Assembly (NCBI GenBank): GCA_016714125.1
Contig: JADJNX010000003.1
Location: forward strand, 461,985 to 525,984
Source of the DNA: Ignavibacteriales bacterium
GTDB taxonomy: Bacteria; Bacteroidota; Ignavibacteria; Ignavibacteriales; Ignavibacteriaceae
Direction of reading: 5' to 3'
DNA: 64,000 nucleotides
Shown here: positions 30,412 through 45,154 of the stretch, in pieces
Numbering within the stretch: position 1 is the stretch's first letter
Layout: every line of letters begins with the position of its first letter
Translations under genes and position numbers: made by a program
The notes under the pieces: model-generated
Database searches by the model: none
Seen by the model: only the letters and a program-made list of their open reading frames with translations
Told to the model about the DNA's origin: nothing

Positions 30412-30988
30412 ATAAGATAGAATGTGAAGTGTTGGGACTTTCAACAAGTCCCGCGGGTAGTGGAGCTTTTGTACTTCTGTTAAAAGAAGTTGATGGTGAA
30501 AGAAAACTGCCGATAATTATCGGACATTTTGAAGCTCAGTCGATGGCTTATGTCATCGAAAACATTCGCTTGAACGACCAAACACTTACGACCTTCTAAA
30601 ATCTGTAATTGATAACCTCGGCGCAAATGTCGTCGAGGTTGTCATTCACGATCTGATTCAAAATACTTATTATGCTAATATTGTATTGGATGTTTCGGGC
30701 TTCACTAATGAGGTGGATGCGCGTCCTTCCGATGCCATAAATCTGGCACTCAGATGTAATGTACCAATTTATGTATCGGAAAAAGTTATGGAAGAAGCCG
30801 GTTTTTACCCGGCTAAAGAGAATCCCAAAGAGGAGGAAATCGACGGCGCCTCAGAGAAATCAACTCTTAGAGAAACGAAACTGGCAGCCCTCCAGGACCG
30901 TCTTAGAGAACTTCTTGAAAGTGAAGACTACGAACAAGCTGCAAAGATTAGAGATCAAATCAATAAACTGAGCGGTAGCAGTAACTAA
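30408..30988 (+). CDS. Bifunctional nuclease family protein (DUF151) with UVR domain, one frame change
   Basis: About 194 residues. The N-terminal 140 are a DUF151/bifunctional nuclease domain: LKEVDGERKLPIIIGHFEAQSMA, DLLKSVIDNLGANVVEVVIHD and VDARPSDAINLALRC (each read in parts). The last 40 are a UvrB/UvrC-type coiled motif, RLRELLESEDYEQAAKIRDQI. Family members hydrolyse RNA and DNA in vitro; the UVR tail suggests a protein partner. Start TTG 30408 overlaps the etfA stop as TTGA. One G is missing near 30568; adding it gives RLERPNTYDLLKSVID. The stop overlaps the convergent DUF2851 gene by two bases. Confidence 0.9.
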
Positions 30989-32476
30989 CGGAGATTTACT
31001 CCGAAAAACTTTTCGCCAATCATACAGTCATTACATTTGTCTTTTGAACATCTGTTGCGGAAAAGTTCAAGCATTCCCTGGTAGATGAGTGGACCATGTT
31101 TGTGTGTATCAAGATTTAATGCAGCAGAAACCTCATTCACAAGAGAATTATCCAAATCCATATCCACTTCACTATATAACTTCAATGTCTTCGAAGCAAA
31201 TTTTTCTTGCCAAACATCTCATAATAAAGATAAAGTATTGGAAGAATCACATTTAATACAATCTCATCAGCTCTGTTTTTACCAATAAAAAAATTTGATG
31301 TGTGGTTTTGCCTCTACATCAAACATGTAATGCCGGCTCCAATAACCCGCACCTTTTGTGATAAACAGACTTCTCATGCAAATTTTTAATGTTTCAATTT
31401 TGTGAATTTCAACAAATTTTCTGTGTAGATTTCCAATCAGGTTGTGATTCAGGATTTCATTTAATAATCTGACACCGCCGGCAAGCCTTACAGGAGGATA
31501 ATTTTGTGGACGCATTCTATAAAACGACCAGTCATCCTCTTCAAACATTTTGCCGTCATATTTATCTACGAGGGTGTTCCATGTTTCATGTAATGACCTG
31601 ATATAACTCGAAGTATCCTCTGACTTACTGTTTGGATGATTGGGTAGCAGACCGGATACGTGAAAAAGGAGCGATTCAGCATTATGAAAAAACTCATCAT
31701 CTGTTCCAAGAGTTTTTAATAATTTTGGTTCCACCGCCCTTGCTATCCTCAACAGAATATCTTTATTTTGTGAGTACCCAAGCGCTTCAAAAATTCCTTC
31801 ATAAAAAAGCTGTTCCCAAACTCTTTTATTGTTCAATTCCCGATAAGTCAATTTTCTCTCAAGATATTCCAAAGGGATATCGTAACCGTGTTCAGGTTCA
31901 CTGATTTTCATCTCATCGAGAAATAAAATCTCCTTTAACCGGTAAGCAACTTTTTCACACTTCCTTTTAAATCGTTCGATTCCAAGTTTTTTAAGAAATT
32001 CAAGTTTTTCTTCTTCGGTAACGAGGGAGAGTGAGTTGTTTACATGAAATTTTATTAATTGAGGAAAGACGATAGTGGGCGATTTGTTTTCTGAGTGATT
32101 CACTTAGAGTTGCATCAATGAATTCGATTACACTTAACGAATGAACTTTTCTGCCATCTTTGGTAGTAACAAAATGTCTTGAGTCGCCATCATCAAGAAT
32201 TATGTGAAGAATAACTTTGTTGAACTTCGGATTTTTTGAATGTCCGTGATTTTTCCAGTCCGTGTGAAAATTGTCAATTTCAATATCACCAACATAAGTT
32301 AAACTGCCAATCTGCACACGTGCATTTTTAAAATCCGGTCCACCAAGCTCTGTTGATTCCACACCCCTGTCGAGGACAACAATCTTCTCCTCATCGAAGG
32401 TATGGATGTCGGATTTAAATTCCTGATTCTTCCATATTTCATATAGAAGTTTTTCTGGTAACGCAGCAGTTTTCAT
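30985..32476 (-). CDS. DUF2851 protein, several frame changes
   Basis: About 490 residues when the three frames are joined (N part 32476-32000, middle 32103-31279, C part to 30985). DUF2851 proteins occur widely in Bacteroidota; their role is unknown. Typical features: KLLYEIWKNQEF and GVESTELGGPDFKNARV near the N-terminus, YVGDIEIDNFHTDWKNHGHS, then a helical middle with LFHVSGLLP and RMRPQNYPPVRLAGG. The C-terminus ends with a cysteine cluster CSKDKCNDC (C-x4-C-x2-C) that might bind metal or an iron-sulfur cluster. Frame changes lie at about 32090 and between 31185 and 31280. It is convergent with the DUF151 gene. Confidence 0.85.
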
Positions 32477-32620
32477 TCACACTCCGGTTCTTATGATAAT
32501 CTTTGGTAGTATTATCTTGTAATTTGTAAGAATAAATTCCCACAAGAGAGAATTTTGTGGTTCGCGATATTAAGTGTTCAAAGAAAATCTAAGAGTCTGC
32601 CGGAGGACAATTATTTATAC

Positions 32621-33439
32621 TCACACCAAAGCCTGCTTTATTTCGGTATTCAATTTTATCAGTTCCTGAGCAGCTCTTTCGGAAAAATCGACACCATTTG
32701 ATGCAAATATGATATTTCTGCTTGAATTAATAAGAAATCTTTTATGCCCGTATGTATAAAAGAGTTTTGTAACCTGTTCAGCGCTGCCACCTTGTGCACC
32801 AACACCGGGAACAAGCACTGTGGTACCCGAAAGTTCGGACAGATCTTCTTTAAGATTTTCAATATTGGTAGCACCAAAAACTGTGCCAAGTGATGAGGAC
32901 GGATACCACGTTTTTATTCTTGAAAGAACTTCTTTGTAAAGTGGTTTTCCGGACTCCAATATTAACTTCTCAAAATCTTCACTTCCCTTGTTGGATGTTA
33001 ACACGAGAACAAAATTTAGTTTGTCTTGAAACTCAAAAAATGGATCGAGAGAGTCCTTTCCCATGTAGGGAGCAAGTGTGGAACAATCGAATCCAAACTC
33101 ATTAAAAATTGCTTCTGCATACATTTTAGAAGTGTTTCCAATGTCTCCTCGTTTTGCATCACCAATAATAATGATTTGCTCATCTTTGCTTTTAATATAG
33201 TCAACAGTTCTCTTTAGTGTTGAAATACCGTCAATCCCATGACTTTCGTAAAAAGCAAAATTTAGTTTGTAAGCAGCCGCCCCATCAAGTGTAGCATCAA
33301 TAATCTCTTTGTTAAAAGTGAATATCGGGTCATTCCCCTGCTGTAGTTTTAGTGGAATACGGGTTGGATCGGTGTCGAGACCCACACACACATGTTTCAT
33401 TTTATCTGTTTGATAAACTACTTTCTCGAATGAGGTCAT
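32621..33439 (-). CDS. pyrF: Orotidine 5'-phosphate decarboxylase (long type)
   Basis: A complete 272-residue OMP decarboxylase of the type found in actinobacteria and FCB bacteria. It forms UMP in pyrimidine synthesis. The N-terminal VCVGLDTDPTRIP, the catalytic IIIGDAKRGDIGNTS with Lys96, APYMGKDSL, VLTSNKGS and the phosphate loop LVPGVGAQGGS plus INSSRNIIFAS are intact. ATG 33439 comes one base after the rodA stop, so it is the last gene of the long nucleotide/cell-shape run. No terminator is obvious after it. Confidence 0.96.
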   Translation of the reverse strand: MTSFEKVVYQTDKMKHVCVGLDTDPTRIPLKLQQGNDPIFTFNKEIIDATLDGAAAYKLNFAFYESHGIDGISTLKRTVDYIKSKDEQIIIIGDAKRGDIGNTSKMYAEAIFNEFGFDCSTLAPYMGKDSLDPFFEFQDKLNFVLVLTSNKGSEDFEKLILESGKPLYKEVLSRIKTWYPSSSLGTVFGATNIENLKEDLSELSGTTVLVPGVGAQGGSAEQVTKLFYTYGHKRFLINSSRNIIFASNGVDFSERAAQELIKLNTEIKQALV

Positions 33440-33440
33440 A

Positions 33441-34670
33441 TTAATTTATTACCTGTTTACTTCGGGCAATGTTAAAAACGACCCCGAGCATGATAAAATT
33501 TGAAAGGAGTGAAGAACCACCGTAACTTACAAATGGAAGTGGAATTCCAATAACAGGAACTATTCCAATGACCATTCCGATATTTATCGCAAAGTGAATT
33601 ACAAAAATTGAGAGAATCCCGACAGTTACGAGACTAAGAAATTCGTTTTTGGTTTCTCCGGCAATCTTAAGAATTCTCAAAAAGATGACTAAAAAAAGAC
33701 TTATAACGATTATTGACCCAAAAAAGCCAAACTCTTCACCTATTACACAAAAAATAAAATCAGACCACAGTTCAGGGATGAATTGTAATTGAGTCTGACT
33801 CCCCGACATAAACCCTTTTCCCCACATTCCCCCCGAACCAATTGCTATCTGAGCCTGTATTGCATTGTAACCGGCACCCAGTGGATCGGAATTGGGATCA
33901 ATAAACGAGAGTATTCTTTTTTTCTGGTGAGGGCTGAGAATGTCAAAAAAGTATTTAACAAAAAATGCTGATGCAAAATTGATAGCAAGAAGAGAACTTG
34001 TGATAAAGATATTTCTTTTGAAGAATATGAGAAACCCGGCAACAATCACAAATGCGCCCAAGATATACCAGATTCCAAATAAAGAACTAATCATTACGAG
34101 AGGTGGTGCAAGCACAACAAACAGCCCAAAAGTGCTGATTCCTCTCCAAAAAAGGAGCGTAAGAAGCATGCCAAAATAGACAAGTGAACTCCCCAAATCA
34201 GGCTCAAGCATGATTAACGCCACAGGAAATAATCCGATTAACAGATATTTTCCGATAACTTTAATATCATCAAGATCCTGCCCTTTGAGCTCAAGATAGG
34301 ACGCAAGTGCAAGTAAAGTAGCTATTTTAGAGAATTCTGCAGGCTGTAAATTTAAAGGACCAAAGTCAATCCAGGCTTTTGCACCACCAATGGTTTTACC
34401 AAAGATTAATACCGCAATCAATAGTGTGATACTGAGACCATAACCCCATGGTACTACAGTCCTTACAAGAGTGGTTGGAAGTCCATAGATAATAAAAAAC
34501 AAAACAAGGGATAAACCGAGAGCAAAGAGTTGCTTCTCAAAATTATTTCTTACTTGGGTTACATTTTGAGTTGAGCTATAGATAGCAAGAAGCCCAAATG
34601 CCACCAGGAACAAAACAGCACCAAAAAGAATGAAATCAAATTTACTTGTTAATTTTCCGCCTAATTTCAA
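33441..34670 (-). CDS. rodA: Rod-shape peptidoglycan polymerase RodA
   Basis: A complete 409-residue SEDS-family glycosyltransferase with ten membrane helices. It polymerises lipid II in the elongasome together with PBP2. Conserved SEDS segments: GAKAWIDFGPLNLQPAEFSK, MLEPDLGSSLVY, the long periplasmic loop with GSGGMWGKGFMSGSQTQLQFIPE (read in parts), VIGEEFGFFG and IPLPFVSYGGSSLLSN. Start TTG 34670 follows the mrdA stop by one base. pyrF starts one base after its stop. Confidence 0.96.
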   Translation of the reverse strand: MKLGGKLTSKFDFILFGAVLFLVAFGLLAIYSSTQNVTQVRNNFEKQLFALGLSLVLFFIIYGLPTTLVRTVVPWGYGLSITLLIAVLIFGKTIGGAKAWIDFGPLNLQPAEFSKIATLLALASYLELKGQDLDDIKVIGKYLLIGLFPVALIMLEPDLGSSLVYFGMLLTLLFWRGISTFGLFVVLAPPLVMISSLFGIWYILGAFVIVAGFLIFFKRNIFITSSLLAINFASAFFVKYFFDILSPHQKKRILSFIDPNSDPLGAGYNAIQAQIAIGSGGMWGKGFMSGSQTQLQFIPELWSDFIFCVIGEEFGFFGSIIVISLFLVIFLRILKIAGETKNEFLSLVTVGILSIFVIHFAINIGMVIGIVPVIGIPLPFVSYGGSSLLSNFIMLGVVFNIARSKQVIN

Positions 34671-34671
34671 A

Positions 34672-36505
34672 CTATCGGTTCTCCTCTATGGCGGTCATTA
34701 AGTCTAAAGTATCATTTGTCTTTTTCTCTTTTTTGGGTTTATCCTCTTTTGGCTTTGGTTTTATATCCCCTGTTGAACGGAGATATGCAAGGATAACTTC
34801 CTCGGCTACGGGAGCTGCCACTTCTGAACCATACCCGGCATTTTCAAATAATACGGCGATCGCAATTTTTGGATTGTCATAAGGAGCAAATCCAACAAAA
34901 AGTGAGTGGTTTCTGCCATGAATATTCTGGACAGTACCTGTTTTACCGGCAATAACTACTTCACTGCTCCTGATGTTTTTGGCGGTTCCTCCCCCACCAT
35001 TCACAACAAGCCACATCCCCTTTTTAATTATCCGAACATTCCGATCGGAAACCCCTGTATTAACCTCCGCAAATTTATAAGGCACAAAGTTTCGTTTTTC
35101 ATCAAGATAACCCTTCACAAGGTGAGGTGTAAACGATTTGCCATTATTTGCCACAAGGGCAGTCATAAAAGCGAGTTGAAGTGGGGACATGCTTACTTCC
35201 CCCTGACCGATACCAACACTTACCAGAATACCACGGGGCCAGTTATTTCCATAAACTTTTTCATAATATTCTGACGACGGGATCAATCCCTTCGATTCCT
35301 CAAGAAGGTCGATACCCGTTTTTGTTCCGATTTTAAATTTTTTCGCAAACTCATTTAATCTGTCTATCCCAATATCGAAGATCAGTTTATAAAAAAAGAC
35401 ATTACATGATCCTTCAAGTGCTCTATAAACTGTAGTTGCCCCATGAGATCCGTGACACTTAAAAGTCCGGTTCCCATAGGTATATGAACCGGGACAATAG
35501 ATTGTGCTATTTTCATTGATCACACCAAGTTCCAACCCACACAAAGCTACCAACACTTTAAAGGTTGAACCGGGTGAATGGGATGATTGTGTTGCACGGT
35601 TAAATTGAGGTTTTAATGGATTTGAGATCAAATCCTTCATATACTCCTTGGGAGTAATATCAGAAAACTTGGAAAGATCATAATCGGGTGCGCTGGTAAA
35701 TGCAAGTATCTCACCTGAGGAAGGCTCAATTGCAATTATGGCTCCACTCCTGCCATGCATCACTTGCTCGGCAGTGGCTTGCGCACCAGAATCGAGCGAC
35801 AAAACCAAATCTTTCCCTTTTATCGAGGCTAAATCAACACTTCCGTCTTTATAGCGACCAATTTTTCTTCGAGTGGCATTAACAAGAATGTAGTTAAAAC
35901 CCTTCTCTCCGCGCAATTCTTTTTCGTAACTTTTCTCGACCCGTTCATTCCCAGATTGTCTCCGAGAGTATAAAAGCTATCTTTTTTAAGTCGCCTTCGT
36001 TGGTCTCTTTTAGATATCCAAGAACATGGGCTGCAGAAAAGGTGTTTGTATAACCTCTTTTGATCTCTATAATATAGTCCACACCCGGGAATCGCTCTGA
36101 ATTCTCTTCAAGCCATCCAATCTCTTCGAAGGAAGCGCCTTTTTTGATCTTTACGGGCTGATATTTCCCATATTTTTTATGCTTTTGCATGATATGGGAG
36201 ATCGTGTCTTTGGGCAGTTGTAGGAGTGCCTCAAGCATCGGATTTGTTAGTGTATCATACTCAGAAGGCGTTATTCTTACTGTATATGAAGGAACATTCT
36301 GAACCAGAAGCTTAAGATTGCGATCGTAAAAAACTCCTCGAAGAGGCATCTGCTCGATGGCTTTTATACTGTTATCGGTAGATTTATCTTCAAATTTACG
36401 GTTGAAAACTATTTGCATTGAAAATAATTTTAAACCGTAAATCAGAAACAGACCCAGTATAATTCCTGCGAGCACACTCTTTCTAACAGAAGAAAGTTGT
36501 GTCAT
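34672..36505 (-). CDS. mrdA: Penicillin-binding protein 2 (elongation transpeptidase), frame changes
   Basis: About 611 residues. Class B PBP that crosslinks new wall during elongation. One N-terminal membrane helix (SVLAGIILGLFLIYGLKLF), pedestal with LRGVFYDRN and AAHVLGYL, then the transpeptidase with SxxK in SPGSTFKVL, SxN in EGSCNVFFYKL and KTG in AGKTGTVQN. A lysine-rich C-terminal tail of about 35 residues follows. The break near 35930-35975 needs one A (LKKDSFYTLGDNLG) and one G (GMNGVEKSYEKEL) to be restored. ATG 36505 overlaps the mreD stop as ATGA. Confidence 0.95.
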
Positions 36506-37008
36506 TTTAACCAGTCACCTTGTTTTTTGGGGATAGTGAATACCCAGATTGCACTGACGAATCCGGTGTATAAAGCGGGAGTAATTCCTTGTTCAAAAAT
36601 AAGTTTCAGGAAATTATTATTCAGGTCGAAATTTGTTACCAAAGCGAATGTGGAAGAATTAATGAACGCTGCAAGAACAACAATAAAGATGAATCTGTAT
36701 GAACCAATGTTAACATCAATTCTGTTTGTACTGTAGTAGCCGGCAGTGAATCCGGCAAGCGTTTTTGCAAGTGCTGAACTTGCCAGCATATTGCCTGTGA
36801 TCAGATCAAATATTAATCCGGCACCAAAACCAAATAGAGTCCCGGGTATCTGACCGTGTTTAATAGCAGTGTGAACAACCAGGATAAGTATCAGATCCGG
36901 AACAATTGTCTCTATTGATATAAAAGGAACAAACACCACCTGCACAAACAATAATGGAATCAGGTAAGCTATTGGTATGAGATACTTTAGATATTTGTTA
37001 GTGTTCAT
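36502..37008 (-). CDS. mreD: Rod-shape-determining protein MreD
   Basis: A 168-residue membrane protein with five to six helices and a PDLILILVVHTAIKHGQ segment typical of MreD. It links MreC and the cytoskeleton to the RodA-PBP2 complex in the inner membrane. It overlaps the mreC stop and the mrdA start by four bases each (ATGA), so the three are translationally coupled. Sequence conservation of MreD is low in general; identification rests on topology, the FDLITGN segment and position. Confidence 0.92.
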   Translation of the reverse strand: MNTNKYLKYLIPIAYLIPLLFVQVVFVPFISIETIVPDLILILVVHTAIKHGQIPGTLFGFGAGLIFDLITGNMLASSALAKTLAGFTAGYYSTNRIDVNIGSYRFIFIVVLAAFINSSTFALVTNFDLNNNFLKLIFEQGITPALYTGFVSAIWVFTIPKKQGDWLK

Positions 37009-37823
37009 TTTGTATTCAGGTAATTAAGTTCATAATTGTCAACTTTTTTACTCTGGATCATTCTCATAACAAAGATGTTATCTGTACTGTTTAGATCAGC
37101 AAAAGGTGTGAGAAGCAAATCGTTAAACAATCCACTTTCAGGGTTGAGAATTCGTGCTACTTCACCAACAGGAATATTGATTCCAATTAAAGAACTAACC
37201 TCTGAGGTAACTATTCTCTCCCCCTTTTGGATTTGAAGAGTTTTGGGAATCCCCTGCATGATAAGTTCGGTTCCGTTCCATTTAAGGATACCCGGTGTAC
37301 CCGAATTGATTAATTTAACGATGAGCTTAAGATTTACATTTTTGTAGGTTCTAACAATGGAATATTTATCAGCGGTTGTATAAACAATCCCTACCAGACC
37401 TGTTTGTGAAATGACAGGCATACCGGGTTTAACCGAGTCTGCCGCACCACGATTTATGGTGAAGTTGATCTGGTCTGCTAAAAATGATTTTGCGATAACT
37501 TCAGCAGCAATTAGATCGTAGGAAGAGGTATCTGCAAAGGCGAGCATATCACGCAATTCACGATTTTCAAGTCCAAATTCTCTTAACTGGTTATTCTCGA
37601 GCATCAACTCAGCATTTCTTCTACGCATCTTTTCGTTTTCAGATCTCAAATCGGAAATAAAATTCACATAGCCAAAGATACCCGAAACCTGAGAAAATGT
37701 TGAGAGTGCAAGTGATCGCAATTTCTGAGTAGATTCATGTTCACTAATCGACATTAACATAAAAGAGACGATTACCAAACCGATCAGGATCAAAATACGA
37801 TTTGAATGACCGAAGGAGTGCAA
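37005..37823 (-). CDS. mreC: Rod-shape-determining protein MreC
   Basis: A 272-residue protein: N-terminal helix (RILILIGLVIVSFMLMS), coiled coil about residues 55-85 (LRSENEKMRRRNAELMLENNQLRE, read in parts), then two beta domains with GAADSVKPGMPVISQTGLVGIV and ERIVTSEVSSLIGINIPVGEV (read in parts). It organises the elongasome in the periplasm. It starts 17 nt after the mreB stop and overlaps mreD. Confidence 0.96.
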   Translation of the reverse strand: MHSFGHSNRILILIGLVIVSFMLMSISEHESTQKLRSLALSTFSQVSGIFGYVNFISDLRSENEKMRRRNAELMLENNQLREFGLENRELRDMLAFADTSSYDLIAAEVIAKSFLADQINFTINRGAADSVKPGMPVISQTGLVGIVYTTADKYSIVRTYKNVNLKLIVKLINSGTPGILKWNGTELIMQGIPKTLQIQKGERIVTSEVSSLIGINIPVGEVARILNPESGLFNDLLLTPFADLNSTDNIFVMRMIQSKKVDNYELNYLNTK

Positions 37824-37840
37824 GGAAAAATTGATTCATC

Positions 37841-40403
<2,563 letters not shown>

Positions 40404-40404
40404 T

Positions 40405-41022
40405 TTATGATTGACGCTCTTCTAAACCGACAATCTTAACTTTTCCATTTTCAATTTTAATTCTGTCTTGGGCAAAAAGCCCCACAACTTCGGGTAATAA
40501 TATATGTTCGGCTTTTAAAACCAAAGAAGCAATTTCATCTGCAGATTTGACTTCTGAGATATCTACATATTTTTGAGCTATTATTGCACCCCGGTCATAT
40601 TCACTATTCACAAAATGTACTGTGGGTCCTGAGAACTTGTCACCCGATTGAAAAACTGCTTCGTGAACATGATGACCATACATCCCTTTTCCCCCATAAG
40701 ATGGCAGAAGTGCCGGGTGAATATTGATAATCCTCTCTTCATAATGCTTGACAAATTCAGCAGGTATCAACTTAAGAAACCCCGCAAGAACAATCAAACC
40801 GGTTTTTTTATTGTCGAGAATTATTATCAGTTCTGAAAAGGAAATCCCGTTTTTGCCAACAACTGCAGTTTCAATCTTAAACTCTTCAGCAATTTTGAAT
40901 GCCCCACAGTCAATTTTGTCACTGATCACTAAAACAACTTTAACCAAATCCTTCAGGTTTTCATTTTCAATGATTGCCCTGAGATTTGAACCCCGTCCTG
41001 AAACAAAAACTGCTATATTCAA
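40405..41022 (-). CDS. purN: Phosphoribosylglycinamide formyltransferase
   Basis: A complete 205-residue PurN, using 10-formyl-THF to formylate GAR in purine synthesis. VFVSGRGSNLRAII binds the phosphate; the catalytic Asn100-x-His102 lies in IINIHPALLPSYGG, and the third residue in NSEYDRGAIIAQ. It starts 14 nt after the pyrG stop and is followed after one base by purH, so two purine enzymes and one pyrimidine enzyme are translated in a row. Confidence 0.96.
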   Translation of the reverse strand: MNIAVFVSGRGSNLRAIIENENLKDLVKVVLVISDKIDCGAFKIAEEFKIETAVVGKNGISFSELIIILDNKKTGLIVLAGFLKLIPAEFVKHYEERIINIHPALLPSYGGKGMYGHHVHEAVFQSGDKFSGPTVHFVNSEYDRGAIIAQKYVDISEVKSADEIASLVLKAEHILLPEVVGLFAQDRIKIENGKVKIVGLEERQS

Positions 41023-41036
41023 AATGGTAGAACCAT

Positions 41037-42719
<1,683 letters not shown>

Positions 42720-43319
42720 CTAATCATTTACTTTTGCTCGAATGTTTTCTATCCAAAGACGATATGCTTCTCCATTCAAATGGAGACCATCACAACTTAG
42801 ATTCTCACTCATGTTTCCCGAATTGTCTTTCATCAGGCTGCTGTTATCAAGAAATTCAATCGAGATCACTACTGCAAATTTCAGTAATTCCTCATTAACA
42901 TAATCAATTGTTATGTTTTTGATCCCGGATGCAAGTCTTTTTTCAACCACAGGCAAAATCGACTGCAAATATATTTTGCTATTGGTCTCCTTAATCAGAT
43001 TATTGATAATCTGCTTGATGTTATCTATAACTGTATCGGAATTATGATGCCTCTGCAGATCATTAACACCAATTGTTAAAAAAATCTTTTCAGGTTGCAG
43101 TTTGATAACACCCTCCAGTCGATCCAACACACCATAGGTGTCATCTCCGGAAATCCCCCTGTTTAAAATATTTTTTTCAGGGAAAAACTCCTGCCACTCA
43201 CACATTTCTGTTATACTGTCACCTAAAAAGATTACTGCCCCAAATTTTTCGGGACATACTTTAAAAAATGAGGTCCTGTGTTTGTAATAAGGGTCATTTA
43301 AATGTTCTTTTTTTGTCAT
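42720..43319 (-). CDS. SGNH/GDSL-type hydrolase
   Basis: A 199-residue cytosolic-looking SGNH hydrolase (no signal peptide). Block I FLGDSITEM holds the Ser, block II NRGISGDD the Gly, block III IGVNDLQR the Asn, and block V SCDGLHLNGEAY the Asp and His. Members are esterases, acyl or acetyl hydrolases; the spacing and GVLDRLEGVIKLQPEKI segment resemble the PAF-acetylhydrolase-like subgroup. It is upstream of pyrG with a 78 nt gap on the same strand and divergent from the Omp28-like gene. Substrate unknown. Confidence 0.87.
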   Translation of the reverse strand: MTKKEHLNDPYYKHRTSFFKVCPEKFGAVIFLGDSITEMCEWQEFFPEKNILNRGISGDDTYGVLDRLEGVIKLQPEKIFLTIGVNDLQRHHNSDTVIDNIKQIINNLIKETNSKIYLQSILPVVEKRLASGIKNITIDYVNEELLKFAVVISIEFLDNSSLMKDNSGNMSENLSCDGLHLNGEAYRLWIENIRAKVND

Positions 43320-43403
43320 TTTAATATTGCTTTTACTTATTTTTCAGTAACTTTATTTCAAATTTAATTAAATGTTTTATTGTTCACTTGGAAAATACTT
43401 CTT

Positions 43404-44494
43404 ATGAAAAAAATATTTACTCTCTCAGTTTTTATTGTTGTTTTTATAATCAATATTAGTGCGCAAAGTGTAATAACTAACCCTGATCAAATCAATGCAG
43501 GATTAAAAAGATTTCCTTTGTTTGAAGAGGTTACAAATGCTTACTGTGGTCCTTGTGCAGGGAGTAACCCGATATTAAATGATTTTTTAGCGCAGATGCA
43601 TGACTCCGTTGTCGCAGTTACTTATCATGCCTGGTGGCCAGGTGTAAATGACCCTATGTATCAACACAATACACAACAAAATCGTGATAGAATCCAGTTC
43701 ATGAAGGGGAATGTAAATGCGACTCCCTGGTTAAATGTAGACGGAGCAATCATAGATGTATGGCCATTTACGGCAAGCAGCTTAAAAGGCGCGTATAATA
43801 ACAGATTGGCTGTAACTTCACCTTTGGGGCTCGAAGTGCATCACACAAGAATTTCAACCGATTCTGTTGAGGTGAGAGTAAAAGCTTTGCTACTTCCCGG
43901 TTTACCAGCAGGAACATGGAAATTAAGAGTTTATGCGGTTGAACATCCTATTAACTACACCACTGCTCCGGGAGGAAATGGTGAAACATATTTCCCGCAT
44001 GTCTTTAGAAAAGCAATCCCCGGTTCTGCAGGTGAGCTTTTACCAACCACCCCCGGAAGATATGAATTTGTTTATCGTTATAAATTTGAACCAGCATGGA
44101 ATGATACAAATCTCTATTCGATAGCTGTTGTTCAGGATGATATTTCTAAAGAAGTTGCAAACGCAGGAAGCAGTAAATTTAATTATACTCTACCAACCAG
44201 TGTTGAAACTGAGGAATCAGGACTTCTCCCCTCCGCAGTTACACTTTACGATAACTACCCAAATCCTTTTAACCCGTCAACTACAATAACGTATGCTCTA
44301 CCTGAAGAAACAGATGTAACTCTCTCTGTTTACAATTCTTGGGTGAATTTGTTAAAGTTCTGGATAGTGGATATAAGCCTGCGGGAAACTATAAATTGGA
44401 ATTTGAAGCTTCTGAACTTCCTTCAGGAGTTTATCTTCTCATCTTGAATACACCGTTGGGGAATTCGGTTAAAAAGATAAGCCTCCTGAAATAG
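43404..44494 (+). CDS. Omp28-like secreted protein with thioredoxin motif and type IX sorting tail, one frame change
   Basis: About 363 residues. Signal peptide MKKIFTLSVFIVVFIINISAQ starts at ATG 43404. An N-terminal domain has TNAYCGPCAGSNP, a CxxC redox motif in thioredoxin-like position, followed by VTYHAWWPGVNDPMY and ATPWLNVDG. This is the Omp28-related architecture. The C-terminus begins with LYDNYPNPFNPSTTITYALP, the type IX secretion sorting domain of this phylum. Beyond VYNS the frame is lost; adding one T near 44340 gives SLGEFVKVL, then LPSGVYLLIL and the end KISLLK with stop 44492-44494. Cell-surface redox role is inference. Confidence 0.85.
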
Positions 44495-44695
44495 GTTCGG
44501 GACTTTTAAAGTAGCTTCAAACTTCTAATCGTCGGAGCAGGGACCATATAGTCCCTGCACTTTCAGGTCATTCATTCTCAGATAAAGTGTGAGCTGAGCC
44601 CGGTGATGGATCATGTGATTCCCCTTTTTATGAATTTAAAGAGGGGAATTTCATTTGGCTTGCGTAATAATAAAATTGAACGTACTTTTTACTTT

Positions 44696-45154
44696 ATGAA
44701 TAAGAAGTTTCTGACACTAAGTCTAATCTTTGCTTTTACACTCTCTACCATCGGTCTCCCGGTGATCCTCCATATGTGTTCAATTTCAGGTACTAAATCG
44801 TTGGTATCCTGCAATAACTGTGGTGATGAGAAAAAAGCCGAAGAGCAAAAATCTTGCTGTGAACAGGAAAACCCACCCGCAAAAAATACCGAACCAACGA
44901 TCTCACACAAAGACAATATCAGTTGCTGCTCTGATCAAATTACTCAGATCAAAATTGATGATGAATTCTCTGTCAAATCAGTTGACAAGGTTCAACAAAC
45001 CATTGTTGTTGTTTCTGTTGTTCCAACAACAAACACAGCTGAAAAAAACGAAAACTATTTCCTTACCGATTCCGGTTTTTCTCCGGAGCCTCTTTATGGG
45101 AAACTCCTCCTTAAATCAATCCACCAGCTAAAGATAGCTAGCCCCCTCTTTTAA
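44696..45154 (+). CDS. Cysteine-pair-rich small exported protein, HYC_CC_PP-like
   Basis: A 152-residue protein with an N-terminal signal helix (FLTLSLIFAFTLSTIGLPVILHM, read in parts). Cysteines occur in pairs or near pairs: HMCSIS, VSCNNCGD, KSCCEQEN and ISCCSD, then a Val-rich stretch and a charged tail. This H-x-C ... CC pattern is that of the HYC_CC_PP family found in Bacteroidota next to copper- or heavy-metal-linked TonB receptors. The neighbour 97 nt downstream is such a receptor. A metal-binding or -sensing role at the membrane is inferred from context. I start at ATG 44696, where the signal begins. Confidence 0.72.
   Translation: MNKKFLTLSLIFAFTLSTIGLPVILHMCSISGTKSLVSCNNCGDEKKAEEQKSCCEQENPPAKNTEPTISHKDNISCCSDQITQIKIDDEFSVKSVDKVQQTIVVVSVVPTTNTAEKNENYFLTDSGFSPEPLYGKLLLKSIHQLKIASPLF

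Noticed and set aside
44537..44560. GCAGGGAC / GTCCCTGC hairpin as terminator
   Set aside because: Good stem but no T run after it; it may be structural only.
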